Positions 33,846 through 43,161 are shown, counted from the first letter of the stretch. The stretch is 64,000 bases of DNA from Paenibacillus timonensis (GCF_009725205.1 NZ_WNZY01000007.1:1-64000), one strand, 5' to 3'. The notes: generated from the sequence alone by a model not told the origin. Translations and numbers: made by a program.

Positions 33846-36366
33846 ACGAACAGGAATCACAACCATCGTCAACCGAAGCTTGAAGGCAAATCTGCCGCGT
33901 AACGCAATGATCGTCAGTGCCATCATCCTGACGACGCTGCTGCTCACTTCGGTGTTTACGATGGCGTTCAGTATCAACGAATCGATGCAGTTGACCAAAA
34001 TGAAGACGGCCGGCGGCGACTATCACGGCAGCTTTAAATACTTGACTCCCGCAGAGGCGGAGAAGATCCGGCAGCACCCGTCGATCAAAGAGTATGGCCA
34101 ATCCGTACTGGTTGGCCGTGCGACGAGCGACGTATTTCGCGGTACGGCGCTGGAAATCGATCAAATCGACGAGAACGAGGCGAAGCACAGCTTCGTCCGA
34201 TTCGAGAAAGGCAGTTTGCCAACGGAAGAGAAAGGGATCGCAACGAGTACCTGGGTGCTGGATTTGCTCGGAGTGCCCCATGAACTTGGGGCCAAGGTGA
34301 AGCTGGATCTGGATATTGATGGGCAAGCGGTTACGAAGGAGTTTGTGGTGTCGGGTTTTTTTCCGGCGGACCGGAATTTATCGATGGCAGGGATGGCGTT
34401 CGTCTCGGAGGTTTTCGTCCAACAGCATCTATCCCGGATCGATCCGCAGCAGACCCGGAAAACGGGCAGTTACGTCAATACGATTCGGCTGGACGTGATG
34501 TTCGATCATTCCTTCGGCATTGAGAAGAAGCTGCAAAAGGTGCTGTCAGATACCGGAGTGGATGCCCCGTACGGGGTAAATTGGGCGTATAGCAGCGTTG
34601 GCCTAGAGGAAGATCCGGCCAATGTCATTCCGTTTCTTGTGCTCATTCTGATCATTATGATCAGCGGATATCTGTTAATTTACAATATTTTTCATATCTC
34701 CGTGGTACGGGATATCAAGTTTTACGGTCTCTTAAAGACGATCGGAACAACACCACGTCAATTGAAACGCGTCGTTTCCATGCAAGCGAATCGTCTTTAT
34801 CTGGTGGGCCTTCCCATTGGTTTGGCGTTGGGGTACGGAATCGGTGTAGGTCTGATGCCGCTGATGAGCGGATTCTCCAGCGAAGTGGCGGAGGAGACGG
34901 TGAGCTCTGGCAACCCTTTGATCTTTATCGGGGCGGCGCTCTTTGCCTATCTGACGGTACGGATCGCTGCCAGCAAACCAGGTCGCACCGCGTCGCGAAT
35001 TTCCCCGGTCGAAGCGGTGAAATTTTCCGGTATCGCCGGGAACGAGAACCGGGGTCTGGGCCGAAAGCTGAAACGTTCGTCGTACGGGGCCAAGCTCTCG
35101 CGTATGGCCTTCGCCAATTTGTTCCGATCCAAAAGGAAACTGCTGCTTATGCTGGCCTCTTTGTCATTAAGCATCATCTTGTTCAGTGTCATCTTCACCG
35201 TTATTTCTTCGTTCAGCGTCAATAAATATTTGAACAGTTTTATTACGGGGGATTTCGTAATCAAGGAAGACGTTGGCGGGCGAGGAGATGTTCCTGCTCC
35301 GGATGACGCCGCGTTAACGGAGGAGTTATCGCGGAAGTTAAAGCAAATCGACGGGGTCGCTAGCATGGACAAAGTATATTTCCGCAAGGCTTCGTTTCCA
35401 CTGAACGAGAAGATTCAGCGAGTGATTGAGCCTCTATCAACGAAGGAAGCCCCCGAGGAGTCCCCGATTGCCTGGATTAAGGAAAATAAGGCTGTCGATC
35501 TGCAGTTCCATGGACTCGATCCGGGGTGGTACGAGGTGATCGATCCGAAGGATATCGTCGCCGGGACGTTTGACCGGAACAAGTTCGACACCGGTGATTA
35601 TGTGCTTGTAACGGAAGCATTGTTGGGGTCCGATCAATATGCTCGTTATTATCAGCCAGGCGAATCCATCCGGTTCGACGGGATGAACAAGAGTTACAAG
35701 GTGATGGCGGTGTTAGGTTCGGATGCGCTTTATGCGGCGGGAACCCAATACTACACCGTTGGAGGTTTTAAGGTGTTTTGGCCGGCGGATGAGTTCGTAA
35801 AGTCAGTGAAAGACCCGATTCTATTGTCTGTGACCCTTCACGTCGATCCGGCTAAACTTGGTGAAGTCGAATCGGCGGTGAAATCCTTTACGGCATCCCA
35901 TCCCAGCCTAGTCGTCAAATCACGGGAGGATTATAAGAAGGAGATGCAAGGGTTTATTCGGATTTTTCAAATGATCGGCTACAGCTTGAGCTTAGTGATT
36001 GGCCTGATCGGAATCCTCAATTACATCAATACGGTGATCACAGGCATGTGGTCAAGACGAGGCGAATTCGCTATTTTAGAGAGCATTGGCATGACCCGGA
36101 GACAATTAAGAGCGATGCTTGTGTTGGAAGGCCTCTACAGCGTATTGCTTACCAGCTTGATCGTGGGCACGGCAGGGATGGGCTTGACGTACCTGGTTGC
36201 CAAAGGGATTGCGGACGGTATGGCGTTTACGGATTTCCGGATGAGTCCTTTACCGATCGCAAGCCTGATTACACTGCTCATCTTGATGGCATTGATCGTG
36301 ACACTAGCTTCTTACCGCAGGTTGTCGCATGCCACGATTGTGGCTAGATTACGGGAAGCCGAATAA
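33832..36366 (+). CDS. FtsX-family ABC transporter permease
   Basis: 844-aa membrane protein. After a basic leader (RSLKANLPRNAM) the first membrane segment is IVSAIILTTLLLTSVFTMAFS. Next come an extracellular domain, an FtsX core near residues 265-400 (VLILIIMISGYLLIYNIFHISV), a second leader-like region (AFANLFRSKRKLLLMLASLSLSIILFSVIFTVI), another extracellular domain and a C-terminal FtsX core (SLSLVIGLIGILNYINTVITGMWSRRGEFAILESIGMTRRQL). This two-FtsX layout occurs in transporters next to two-component systems and tied to peptide antibiotic defence or envelope maintenance. The ATG at 33832 overlaps the ATPase gene; an earlier in-frame start would overlap it by 110 bp and is rejected. Confidence 0.88.
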   Translation: MTTNKRTGITTIVNRSLKANLPRNAMIVSAIILTTLLLTSVFTMAFSINESMQLTKMKTAGGDYHGSFKYLTPAEAEKIRQHPSIKEYGQSVLVGRATSDVFRGTALEIDQIDENEAKHSFVRFEKGSLPTEEKGIATSTWVLDLLGVPHELGAKVKLDLDIDGQAVTKEFVVSGFFPADRNLSMAGMAFVSEVFVQQHLSRIDPQQTRKTGSYVNTIRLDVMFDHSFGIEKKLQKVLSDTGVDAPYGVNWAYSSVGLEEDPANVIPFLVLILIIMISGYLLIYNIFHISVVRDIKFYGLLKTIGTTPRQLKRVVSMQANRLYLVGLPIGLALGYGIGVGLMPLMSGFSSEVAEETVSSGNPLIFIGAALFAYLTVRIAASKPGRTASRISPVEAVKFSGIAGNENRGLGRKLKRSSYGAKLSRMAFANLFRSKRKLLLMLASLSLSIILFSVIFTVISSFSVNKYLNSFITGDFVIKEDVGGRGDVPAPDDAALTEELSRKLKQIDGVASMDKVYFRKASFPLNEKIQRVIEPLSTKEAPEESPIAWIKENKAVDLQFHGLDPGWYEVIDPKDIVAGTFDRNKFDTGDYVLVTEALLGSDQYARYYQPGESIRFDGMNKSYKVMAVLGSDALYAAGTQYYTVGGFKVFWPADEFVKSVKDPILLSVTLHVDPAKLGEVESAVKSFTASHPSLVVKSREDYKKEMQGFIRIFQMIGYSLSLVIGLIGILNYINTVITGMWSRRGEFAILESIGMTRRQLRAMLVLEGLYSVLLTSLIVGTAGMGLTYLVAKGIADGMAFTDFRMSPLPIASLITLLILMALIVTLASYRRLSHATIVARLREAE

Positions 36367-36390
36367 ATCCCCGGATGGCCGGGAATAGCA

Positions 36391-36445
36391 AGACCCCTGG
36401 GGTGGGTCGGACGCCATACGTTCCGAACGTGCTCCAGGGGTTTCG
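36391..36445. terminator. Bidirectional terminator between the ABC permease and MFS genes
   Basis: AGACCCCTGG near 36391 pairs with CCAGGGGTTT ending near 36444, with a long internal loop that also pairs (GGACG/CGTTCC). It serves convergent genes on both strands. Confidence 0.7.
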
Positions 36446-36460
36446 CTATGCTGAGCCGGG

Positions 36461-37867
36461 TTACAGTTCAACAGAGGGACCTTGCCGCGGGCTTCCTTGT
36501 AAAGCAACGCTACGCAAATAGACGAATGACGAACCGAGAGCGAGCAACGCCATCACCATCAGACCCCAGAAAATGTTGGAGTAAGCGGCGGATAACGATA
36601 GACCGTGCTGCCATTCCATAGCGCTGGAGGCCATAGCGACGCTAAAGGCCCCGCTGAAAAACTGCAGCAACTGGAAGAGCCCCATCCCTGAACCCACCTG
36701 GGATGCCGGCAGAATACGGGAAATTTCGTTCGATACGCTGCTCGAGAGCATTGTAAAACCTAAGCTAATCAGCATATAGATGAATAGGATGGCTAGCCAG
36801 GATTGCCCGCTGAACAAGGCGAATAGGACCATGGAGCTCAGCACGAGCAGCGGAACATACCGCAAGATCGCGCCGTTGCCGTGACGGTCGATGACGGAGC
36901 CGACTTTGCGAGAAGCTACCATCGCCAAGATCGAGCCCGGGAAGATGATTAGCCCGGCATGGCTAGCGGTTAATCCGAAGCGGTGCACCAAGATTTGCGG
37001 CAGTAGGAACAATGTGGCGAAGCTGCACAAATACGAAGCGATGCCGACGATCGATAAAGCCAGGTACGACCCGTTGCGAAACAACGCAGGCGAGACGAAC
37101 GGATCGGAGGCGGTGCGAATCCGCCAGACGAACAGGGCCAGCGCAGCAACGCCAAACGCCAGCGCCACCCAGGAATGCTCCGTCAAAAATAGCAGCAACC
37201 CGGTCGTGCCGACGGCTACGAATATCGCGCCGAGGGTGTCGAATGCGCCGCGAACCGGTTGTTCTCTTGGAATGTGCCGTAGAAAGAGCGGCACCAGCAA
37301 CAAGGTTAACGCCGTGACGACAAACAAGTATCTCCAGCCGAAGTATTCGACAATCGCGCCGCCGGCGACAGGGCCAAGGCCAAGACCCAACGATACGGCC
37401 GACATGATCAAAGCCATCGCTTTGCCGCGCCGCTCAATGGGCACGTAACGGGATAAGGTAACCAAGGATAGAGAGACAACCGCTCCAGCTCCAGAGGCCT
37501 GAACGACACGGACCGCAAGAAGAACCCAGAAGCTCGGGCTAAACAACCCGGCTATGGCGGCGATTCCCAGCGTCGTAAGTCCAATCGCCAGCAAGCGCCG
37601 AATCGGCAGGAAATCGGAAAGCCGGCTGAACGTGATGGAAGAGATGGCGAACATGATCGAGTAGCCGGTGACGATCAGGGATGTGACGGCAGCCGACAAG
37701 CGGAAGTCTTCGGTGACGTCCGGCAACGCCAGGTTAAACATCGCCGTATTCATGATAACTAACACGACGGCAATGGAGAGCAACGCCGTTAACAATCCCT
37801 CTCTTATCGCGGAAGGCGGATTCGCCGGCGTCACGGGATGGATGGTTTCGGTGGAGGCGGTAAGCAT
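36461..37867 (-). CDS. MFS drug/solute exporter (DHA2-like)
   Basis: About 468 aa with 14 hydrophobic segments by eye. The N-terminal segment VVLVIMNTAMFNLALPDV is typical of DHA2 exporters. Motif A-like GYSIMFAISSITFSRLSDFLPIRRLL and motif C-like SAVSLGLGLGPVAGG are visible. The start is taken at ATG 37867; a GTG six codons upstream (37885) is equally possible, as neither has a strong ribosome-binding site. It is divergent from an ArsR-type regulator, with a palindromic operator candidate between the two. It is probably an efflux pump controlled by that regulator; the substrate is unknown. Confidence 0.88.
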   Translation of the reverse strand: MLTASTETIHPVTPANPPSAIREGLLTALLSIAVVLVIMNTAMFNLALPDVTEDFRLSAAVTSLIVTGYSIMFAISSITFSRLSDFLPIRRLLAIGLTTLGIAAIAGLFSPSFWVLLAVRVVQASGAGAVVSLSLVTLSRYVPIERRGKAMALIMSAVSLGLGLGPVAGGAIVEYFGWRYLFVVTALTLLLVPLFLRHIPREQPVRGAFDTLGAIFVAVGTTGLLLFLTEHSWVALAFGVAALALFVWRIRTASDPFVSPALFRNGSYLALSIVGIASYLCSFATLFLLPQILVHRFGLTASHAGLIIFPGSILAMVASRKVGSVIDRHGNGAILRYVPLLVLSSMVLFALFSGQSWLAILFIYMLISLGFTMLSSSVSNEISRILPASQVGSGMGLFQLLQFFSGAFSVAMASSAMEWQHGLSLSAAYSNIFWGLMVMALLALGSSFVYLRSVALQGSPRQGPSVEL

Positions 37868-37901
37868 GGTATTGATTTCACCCACTCTTTCTTTGTTTTA
37901 A

Positions 37902-37921
37902 TGTTCGAATATTATCGAACA
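37902..37921. promoter_or_regulatory. Operator candidate between MFS and ArsR-type genes
   Basis: TGTTCGA and TCGAACA form a perfect 7-bp inverted repeat around ATATTA. It lies 35 bp upstream of the MFS start, in the shared divergent promoter region. Confidence 0.55.
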
Positions 37922-38006
37922 ATTGAAATATAGCATGCCTTGGCTTATGATGCAATTAGGGAAATATAAATTCACCACGAATTTCTAATATAAAGGAGTT
38001 TTCCTA

Positions 38007-38345
38007 ATGAAAGTTCTGTATCATCCTGACCGGGACGACATTCAGTTGTCTTCTGTGCTGTACGCTTTGAGTGATCCCATTCGGCTCAGTGTCGTGGCTG
38101 AAATGCGCCGCAGCGGCGAACGGCCGTGCAACTATTTCGAGGTTCCGATCGCCAAATCGACGTTGTCGCATCATGTCCGGGCGCTGCGGGAAGCCGGTGT
38201 CGTGTTTACCCGCATCCAAGGCACGCAGCGGTTTATGTCGGTGCGGGAGGAAGATTTGGAATACCGCTTTCCGGGTTTGCTTGATTCGATCCTCCAGGCT
38301 TACGAGAAATCCGGCGAGAAGGATAAAAGCACCATATCCGAGTAA
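38007..38345 (+). CDS. ArsR-family transcriptional regulator
   Basis: 112-aa winged helix-turn-helix protein. ALSDPIRLSVVAEMRRSGE forms the first helices, and the recognition helix is in IAKSTLSHHVRALREAGVVFTR. The wing follows (IQGTQRFMSVREEDLEYRFPG). The cysteine in RPCNYFEV is a single one, so a classical metal site is not evident. An AAAGGAG site precedes the ATG. It probably represses the divergent MFS gene and itself. Confidence 0.9.
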   Translation: MKVLYHPDRDDIQLSSVLYALSDPIRLSVVAEMRRSGERPCNYFEVPIAKSTLSHHVRALREAGVVFTRIQGTQRFMSVREEDLEYRFPGLLDSILQAYEKSGEKDKSTISE

Positions 38346-38365
38346 TGAGGATCTAAGGTTTACCC

Positions 38366-38393
38366 AGGCCCGGAGCCCTGCTCCGGGCCTTAT
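38366..38393 (+). terminator. Terminator after the ArsR-type gene
   Basis: AGGCCCGGAG (38366-38375) and CTCCGGGCCT (38381-38390) form a perfect 10-bp stem with a 5-nt loop; only a short T-run follows. Confidence 0.7.
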
Positions 38394-38558
38394 TGCCGGT
38401 TCGTTTGACGCAGGCGAAGCCGCGCGGCCATGCCGAAATTCCGGCTGTCGTTCGGCCTATTCACATCCGGCCTGAATTATGGTTTTCTGAGTAGTGGCAG
38501 CGTATTTGCGTGTGCTGTACATAACGCATCATGTGTCAAGACTTGGGAGGCTGTAGTA

Positions 38559-39893
38559 ATGATTAGAAAGATTTGGAAGCGCATCTTCAAACGGAGACGG
38601 CGTCAAGGGGCGGCGTTTTGCTTGCTGACTGTTTTGTTATTCGGCTTAGCCGGGGGATACGGGCCGGCGGATGTACTCATAGGTCCGTCCACAGCGGGGG
38701 CAACTGCTGTATTCGGTGATCCCGCTGGATTTAAAGATATTCGCGGACATTGGGCGCAGAAGGAAATCGAGTCAATGGTTACACAGGGAATTCTGAACGG
38801 TTACCCGGACGGGACCTTCCGACCTAACGAACCGGTGCAGGTGGATCAGTTCATCAAGATGTTGATCTTGTCCTACAGCGAGCAGCATCCGAACCTGGAA
38901 CGCACTTGGCGGGCGTCTTTCCTCGAATCCCTGAGCGAAGAGAATCGAACGATCCTGAAGCAGGATTATCGTTACTACGACTTCAAACCGGCGATGACGG
39001 GCTATTGGGCCAAGCCGTATATCGATGTGGCGAGCGATTTGAATTTTTTGAACAAGAGCCGTTACAACGATTTCCAAACCGGGATGACCCGGGAAAATGT
39101 GGCGGAAGTGATCTATTACACGCTGCAGGAAACCGAATTTTTGGAGGATGAACAGTTTGGCAGGACGGTGGCTACGTCCTATGGGGATTTGACCAGCGCA
39201 AGCGACCGCCAGCAGAAGTTTATCGCCGAATCGTTGATCAAGGGGATCATGCAGGGATACCCGGACGGAAATTTCGGTGTCGGACGAACTGTATCGCGGG
39301 CCGAGGCGCTGGTCTTGCTTAACCGTTTGACCGACAAAACCAAGCGAATCCCAATTCAACCGGAGGAAGGAAAGCTGCAACGGCTCGTCCCAACCGCCAG
39401 TGGGGGGCAAAGAATCGTCGCTTTCCCCGACAAACGGATGTGGGATGCCTATGATACCTTACGGAAGGCCGGTCAGCTGCGCGGTACCAACTACGATTTG
39501 TTTGATACAACGCTGCGCCTGTTCAAGGACGAGAAGGAGAAGGCGGCAGTGCAGCAGGCGACGGCGGCAGGAGGGGGCGGCTCCTCCAGCGGGACGGCGG
39601 CGGAGGAAGCGGCGATTTGGCTCGATCCGACGTACAACACCTATGGCATCACCGTTCGGCTTCGGGAAGGAACCTTAGCTCGTAACACGGAATCGATCGA
39701 GTTGTTTGCCAATCAACTGTTTTCCTACGACGCTATCGCGTTTCGCCGCTGGTTTGACGCGATTTGCGCTGAAGTAGAAGCCGGCAGACCGCTGGCCGAC
39801 AAGCAGGCAACGGTCGGGGATTTCTCGGTGAGCGTGCTGGTCGATAACAACGCCAAGACCGTCGTGTTCTCGATTGCGGCCAAATCACAGTAA
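38559..39893 (+). CDS. SLH-domain surface protein
   Basis: 444-aa secreted protein. A highly basic start (RKIWKRIFKRRRRQ) leads into a signal segment AAFCLLTVLLFGLAGGYG. Three S-layer homology domains follow: FKDIRGHWAQKEIESMVTQGILNGYPDGTFRP; a degenerate one with MTGYWAKPYIDVASDLNFLNK; and a third ending in LIKGIMQGYPDGNFGVGRTVSRAEALVLLNRL. They bind pyruvylated secondary wall polymer in related species. The C-terminal 150 residues include a Gly/Ser/Ala-rich linker (AAGGGGSSSGTAAEEAA) and a small domain I do not recognise. GGGAGG precedes the chosen ATG; a start at 38430 would lack a signal peptide. Confidence 0.88.
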   Translation: MIRKIWKRIFKRRRRQGAAFCLLTVLLFGLAGGYGPADVLIGPSTAGATAVFGDPAGFKDIRGHWAQKEIESMVTQGILNGYPDGTFRPNEPVQVDQFIKMLILSYSEQHPNLERTWRASFLESLSEENRTILKQDYRYYDFKPAMTGYWAKPYIDVASDLNFLNKSRYNDFQTGMTRENVAEVIYYTLQETEFLEDEQFGRTVATSYGDLTSASDRQQKFIAESLIKGIMQGYPDGNFGVGRTVSRAEALVLLNRLTDKTKRIPIQPEEGKLQRLVPTASGGQRIVAFPDKRMWDAYDTLRKAGQLRGTNYDLFDTTLRLFKDEKEKAAVQQATAAGGGGSSSGTAAEEAAIWLDPTYNTYGITVRLREGTLARNTESIELFANQLFSYDAIAFRRWFDAICAEVEAGRPLADKQATVGDFSVSVLVDNNAKTVVFSIAAKSQ

Positions 39894-39916
39894 TCTGTCG
39901 CTGCCCTACATTCACG

Positions 39917-39971
39917 ACCGCAAAGGGCCTGGCCAAGGAGAGGTTTCTCCTTTGCTGGGCCTTTTTGCGGT
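39917..39971 (+). terminator. Terminator after the SLH gene
   Basis: ACCGCAAAGGGCC near 39917 pairs with GGCCTTTTTGCGGT ending at 39971, with an inner GGAGAG/CTCC stem. Confidence 0.75.
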
Positions 39972-40058
39972 TCGCTTTTCCAGTAGCCGGAAGGTAGAAT
40001 GGGAGTAATGCCCGATGAAGGTCCAAGCGGGGGACACCAAGTTCAAGGAGGTAACGTA

Positions 40059-40826
40059 ATGATGCTTCATATCGATCTATCGGGGAAAATTGCGCTCATT
40101 ACCGGAGCGACCGGCCAATTGGGCCGGGTCATGACAAGGACGTTGTCGGCTTGCGGAGCGAAGGTGGCCATTCACTATGTCCAAAATGAGGCCAAAGCGC
40201 AGGAATTACAGCGGGAGATTACCGCGGCCGGCGGAACGGCCATCACCGTGCGGGGCGACATTACGAAGGAAGCGGAGATTAGAGCCATGCAAGCGAAGGT
40301 GGCGGCGGAGCTAGGCGATCCGGATATCGTGGTAGCCAATGCGGTTGTGCAATATAACTGGACCTCGGTTCTGGAACAACCGGCGGAGGATTACGTGAGC
40401 CAGTTCGAATCTTGCGTGCTGCAGAGCGTGTTTCTAGCCAAGGCGTTTATTCCGGCGATGATCGGCAAAGGATCGGGGCGGTTCATCGGGATCAATACCG
40501 AATGCGCCATGCAGAATTTCCCTAACCAATCGGCCTATACGGCGGGAAAAAGAGGCATGGACGGCGTATACCGCGTCCTGGCTAAGGAGGTAGGAGAACA
40601 CGGGATCACCGTCAATCAGGTAGCTCCAGGCTGGACGATCAGCGACCGTGACCGCGAACTTGCGGATCGAAATGATGCCGCCTATATCGCCGGAGTTCCG
40701 CTGAAGCGCCGAGGCGAAGATCAGGATATCGCCAATGCGGTTGCATTTCTCGCATCCGAGTTGGCTGGATTTATCACGGGGACGTATCTCCCCGTTAGCG
40801 GCGGCAATGTGATGCCGGCCATTTAG
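40059..40826 (+). CDS. Short-chain dehydrogenase/reductase
   Basis: 255-aa classical SDR. NAD(P)-binding motif TGATGQLGRVMT near residue 14, VVANAVVQ in place of NNAG, and the catalytic Tyr-x3-Lys in SAYTAGKRGMDG. The catalytic serine position, 13 residues before Tyr, appears to be Thr or Glu (INTECAMQ), which is unusual. The C-terminal region has PLKRRGEDQDIANAVAFLASELAGFITGTYLPVSGG. The double ATG at 40059/40062 has an AAGGAGG site. The substrate cannot be told; it may be a reductase of a sugar or an acyl intermediate. Confidence 0.9.
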   Translation: MMLHIDLSGKIALITGATGQLGRVMTRTLSACGAKVAIHYVQNEAKAQELQREITAAGGTAITVRGDITKEAEIRAMQAKVAAELGDPDIVVANAVVQYNWTSVLEQPAEDYVSQFESCVLQSVFLAKAFIPAMIGKGSGRFIGINTECAMQNFPNQSAYTAGKRGMDGVYRVLAKEVGEHGITVNQVAPGWTISDRDRELADRNDAAYIAGVPLKRRGEDQDIANAVAFLASELAGFITGTYLPVSGGNVMPAI

Positions 40827-40847
40827 GCGAGGAAGGAGGCTGCGGCG

Positions 40848-41735
40848 GTGAAACCGGTGGAAGAAAGTCAACCTTGGATCCTAAATCGCTTGCGGCAGGT
40901 GGAGAAGGCGGAGCAGATGCGCATTCTTTATGCCTGTGAGGCGGGCAGCCGGGCCTGGGCGTACGCGTCCGCCGCGAGCGATTATGATGTCAGGTTCATT
41001 TATGTGCGACCGGTGAAGTGGTATTTGTCGATCGGGGAGAAGAGGGACGTCATTGAGTACCCGATGAGCGATGGGGGTGATGGCGGGCGGCCTGACGGCG
41101 AGCAGTCCGGTCTGTCTCAGCTTGGGGGTGTCGGCGGACTTGATTGGGCAGGCTGGGATCTGCGCAAGGCGTTGTCGCTGCTCGGCAAAGGGAATCCCAC
41201 CCTGTTCGAATGGTTGGCTTCTCCAATCGTCTATACCGAAGACTATGGGTTTCGGGAACGGCTGCAAGCGTTGGCACCGCGAGTTTTCTCCGCCAAAGCT
41301 GCGATGCATCATTACTTGCATATGGCAAAACGTAATCTACGGACGGAGCTTGCGGGCGAGTATGCCGAGCCCAAGGCATACCTTAACGTTCTTCGGCCGT
41401 TGCTGGCCTGTGCCTGGATTGAACGCTATAGAACGCCGCCGCCTTTAGACATCGAGCAGCTTGCGGAAACGGCTCTGCCGGCCCAGTTCGGGGAGCTCCG
41501 AGAGGAGATCGGTCTCCTTCTGATCCGCAAAAAAGCGATGTCCACGCCAGGACCAGAGCTTCGCCTCCCGAGATTGGACGAATATTTGACCGAGCGCGTG
41601 GTTTATTTTGAGCGGCTTGCCCCGGCGCTAAAGTCGGGAAACAGGAATCCGGATCGTGCGCTGCTCGATGTGTTGGATGAATTGTTCCACTCCGTTTTGC
41701 AGGAGGTATGGGGGGTTCCTCTCTCGGGGAGCTGA
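40848..41735 (+). CDS. Nucleotidyltransferase, RlaP/YcgL family
   Basis: 295-aa protein with a GTG start and a strong AAGGAGG site 8 bases before it. The DNA polymerase beta-like nucleotidyltransferase signature is CEAGSRAWAYASAASDYDVRFIYV, with the metal-binding Asp pair in DYD. RlaP proteins are linked by domain associations to RNA repair in some bacteria, but YcgL-type copies are uncharacterised. It is 21 bp downstream of the SDR and in the same direction, without evident functional connection. Confidence 0.85.
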   Translation: MKPVEESQPWILNRLRQVEKAEQMRILYACEAGSRAWAYASAASDYDVRFIYVRPVKWYLSIGEKRDVIEYPMSDGGDGGRPDGEQSGLSQLGGVGGLDWAGWDLRKALSLLGKGNPTLFEWLASPIVYTEDYGFRERLQALAPRVFSAKAAMHHYLHMAKRNLRTELAGEYAEPKAYLNVLRPLLACAWIERYRTPPPLDIEQLAETALPAQFGELREEIGLLLIRKKAMSTPGPELRLPRLDEYLTERVVYFERLAPALKSGNRNPDRALLDVLDELFHSVLQEVWGVPLSGS

Positions 41736-41853
41736 GCCTTTCATAGGACCGGAACCCAGTTTACCTATCAATAGGGTAACTCTGTCTCGTGGTTCAATAG
41801 CTGATAGGACGGATATCCTTGCACACTCCTCAAGAGGTTCGAATACGTTAATA

Positions 41854-41888
41854 GAAAAAGACCTGCCAAATCCATGGCAGGCCAAAAA
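41854..41888 (-). terminator. Terminator of the collagen-like gene
   Basis: CCTGCCA (41862-41868) and TGGCAGG (41875-41881) with A-runs on both sides; on the minus strand the stem is followed by TCTTTTT. The sequence 41740-41850, after the nucleotidyltransferase gene, holds an imperfect inverted repeat at 41758-41781 and nothing else I recognise. Confidence 0.75.
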
Positions 41889-41907
41889 AATCGATAGATC
41901 AACGTTA

Positions 41908-42936
41908 CTAAGCTAGCTTCAAAATGGTTAAGGTTGTGTTTAACAAATTATGCAGCTGAGCAGGAGTCGCATTTGCGTTTACAATTTGAAGAGTTGCCGG
42001 CACGGTAGGGACACTAATAATGACCTCCGCCGAAGTAGGTCCGCCGCCGTTTCCTGTAAACGGAGCGGGAGTGATCGGAGCACCGTTTAAGGTCAGGTTG
42101 AAATCCGCATTCCCCTGATTGTGAACCGTGAAGTTGACCAAATACACCCCTGCTTCATTGATGGTTACTGTAGCGGATGGGGGCGTAAATGTAAAAGCTC
42201 CGCCGGAGTTTGCCAATAACCCGTTGAAAACAACAGCTGTATTACCAGGCACGGTATCGGTTCCTGTACCGGGGTCAACACGATAAATACTTAAAAAGTC
42301 GGAGATGCCTCCAGCCGGCCCCGCCGGTCCTGCCGGTCCTGCTGGCCCCGCTGGTCCTGCTGCTCCGGCAGGTCCCGCTGGCCCCGCCGGTCCCGCTGGC
42401 CCCGCCGGTCCTACTGCTCCCGCGGGTCCCGCTGGCCCCGCCGGTCCTACTGCTCCGGCAGGACCCGCTGGCCCTGCCGGTCCTACTGGCCCTGCAGGCC
42501 CTGCGGGTCCGGGAGGTCCAGGAGGCCCTCCTGCAGGCCCTGCGGGACCTTCAGGTCCAGGAATCCCTTGGGGTCCAGCCGGTCCGACTAGCCCGGGAAT
42601 CCCTTGGGGTCCGATGGGTCCAGGCTCGCCAGGAAGACCCCGTAGTCCTTGAGGTCCAGCGGGTCCGATAGGCCCTACTGGTCCGATGGGTCCAACGGGT
42701 CCGGCAGGACCTGGGATGCCCTGCGCTCCAGGAAGGCCTTGTTGACCCGGAACGCCTTGAATTCCCGCCGGCCCCTGCGGAGCCTGCACGTTAATTTCTG
42801 GCTTCACCTTAACTTTAATAATCTTCTTCACTTTGCCATGATGCATGTGGTGTTTATGAAGCTTGTGGTGTTTGTGGAGCTTTCGATGCTTGGGTTGTTT
42901 GCAATGCTTGTGTTCGCTCATTCCCATATGAATCAT
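41908..42936 (-). CDS. Collagen-like protein with His-rich N-terminus (exosporium type)
   Basis: 342 aa. Residues about 8-45 are very rich in His and Lys ([16 protein letters not shown] and so on), then [14 protein letters not shown]. About 50 Gly-X-Y triplets follow, mostly GPA, GPV, GPI and GPQ, with one interruption (AGGPPGPPG). The C-terminal 130 residues form a predicted BclA-like trimeric beta jelly roll ([59 protein letters not shown]). There is no signal peptide, as for exosporium or spore coat proteins. GGAGGTG precedes the ATG. Upstream, AATACACTA on the minus strand (42973-42965) resembles a sigma-K -10 box, without a clear -35. Likely role: spore surface filament. Confidence 0.9.
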   Translation of the reverse strand: MIHMGMSEHKHCKQPKHRKLHKHHKLHKHHMHHGKVKKIIKVKVKPEINVQAPQGPAGIQGVPGQQGLPGAQGIPGPAGPVGPIGPVGPIGPAGPQGLRGLPGEPGPIGPQGIPGLVGPAGPQGIPGPEGPAGPAGGPPGPPGPAGPAGPVGPAGPAGPAGAVGPAGPAGPAGAVGPAGPAGPAGPAGPAGAAGPAGPAGPAGPAGPAGGISDFLSIYRVDPGTGTDTVPGNTAVVFNGLLANSGGAFTFTPPSATVTINEAGVYLVNFTVHNQGNADFNLTLNGAPITPAPFTGNGGGPTSAEVIISVPTVPATLQIVNANATPAQLHNLLNTTLTILKLA

Positions 42937-42950
42937 TACACCTCCAATTA

Positions 42951-43161
42951 AGTTGACTCAACCTTAGTGTATTGTCTATTCCGCGGAAAGATTGGACGAT
43001 TGACCTCCATAAACAGAAAGTGGTTTTTGCCTAACTCTCAAAAAATGAGAGACACAACCCCCTTTGAAAAATAAGGGGTTTTCGTGATGGATTCACTAGC
43101 TTTCGAGACGATTCCACCCTCTGCTTGGAATTCTCCCTATTTACATAAATAATTAATATTA
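42951..43161. other. Intergenic stretch with an orphan terminator-like hairpin
   Basis: No supportable gene. CTCTC/GAGAG (43035-43051) and AACCCC/GGGGTT (43056-43080) form two hairpins, the second followed by TTCG. There is no rightward gene directly upstream, so this may end a small transcript or be a relic. No S-box or T-box leader is visible before the methionine transporter. Confidence 0.4.

Noticed and set aside
42305-42652. A collagen-like gene on the plus strand
   Set aside because: The GPA-rich frame is the antisense of the real collagen-like gene. GGTCC/GGACC-type repeats read as Gly-Pro on both strands. The minus-strand gene has the start, ribosome-binding site and tip domain.
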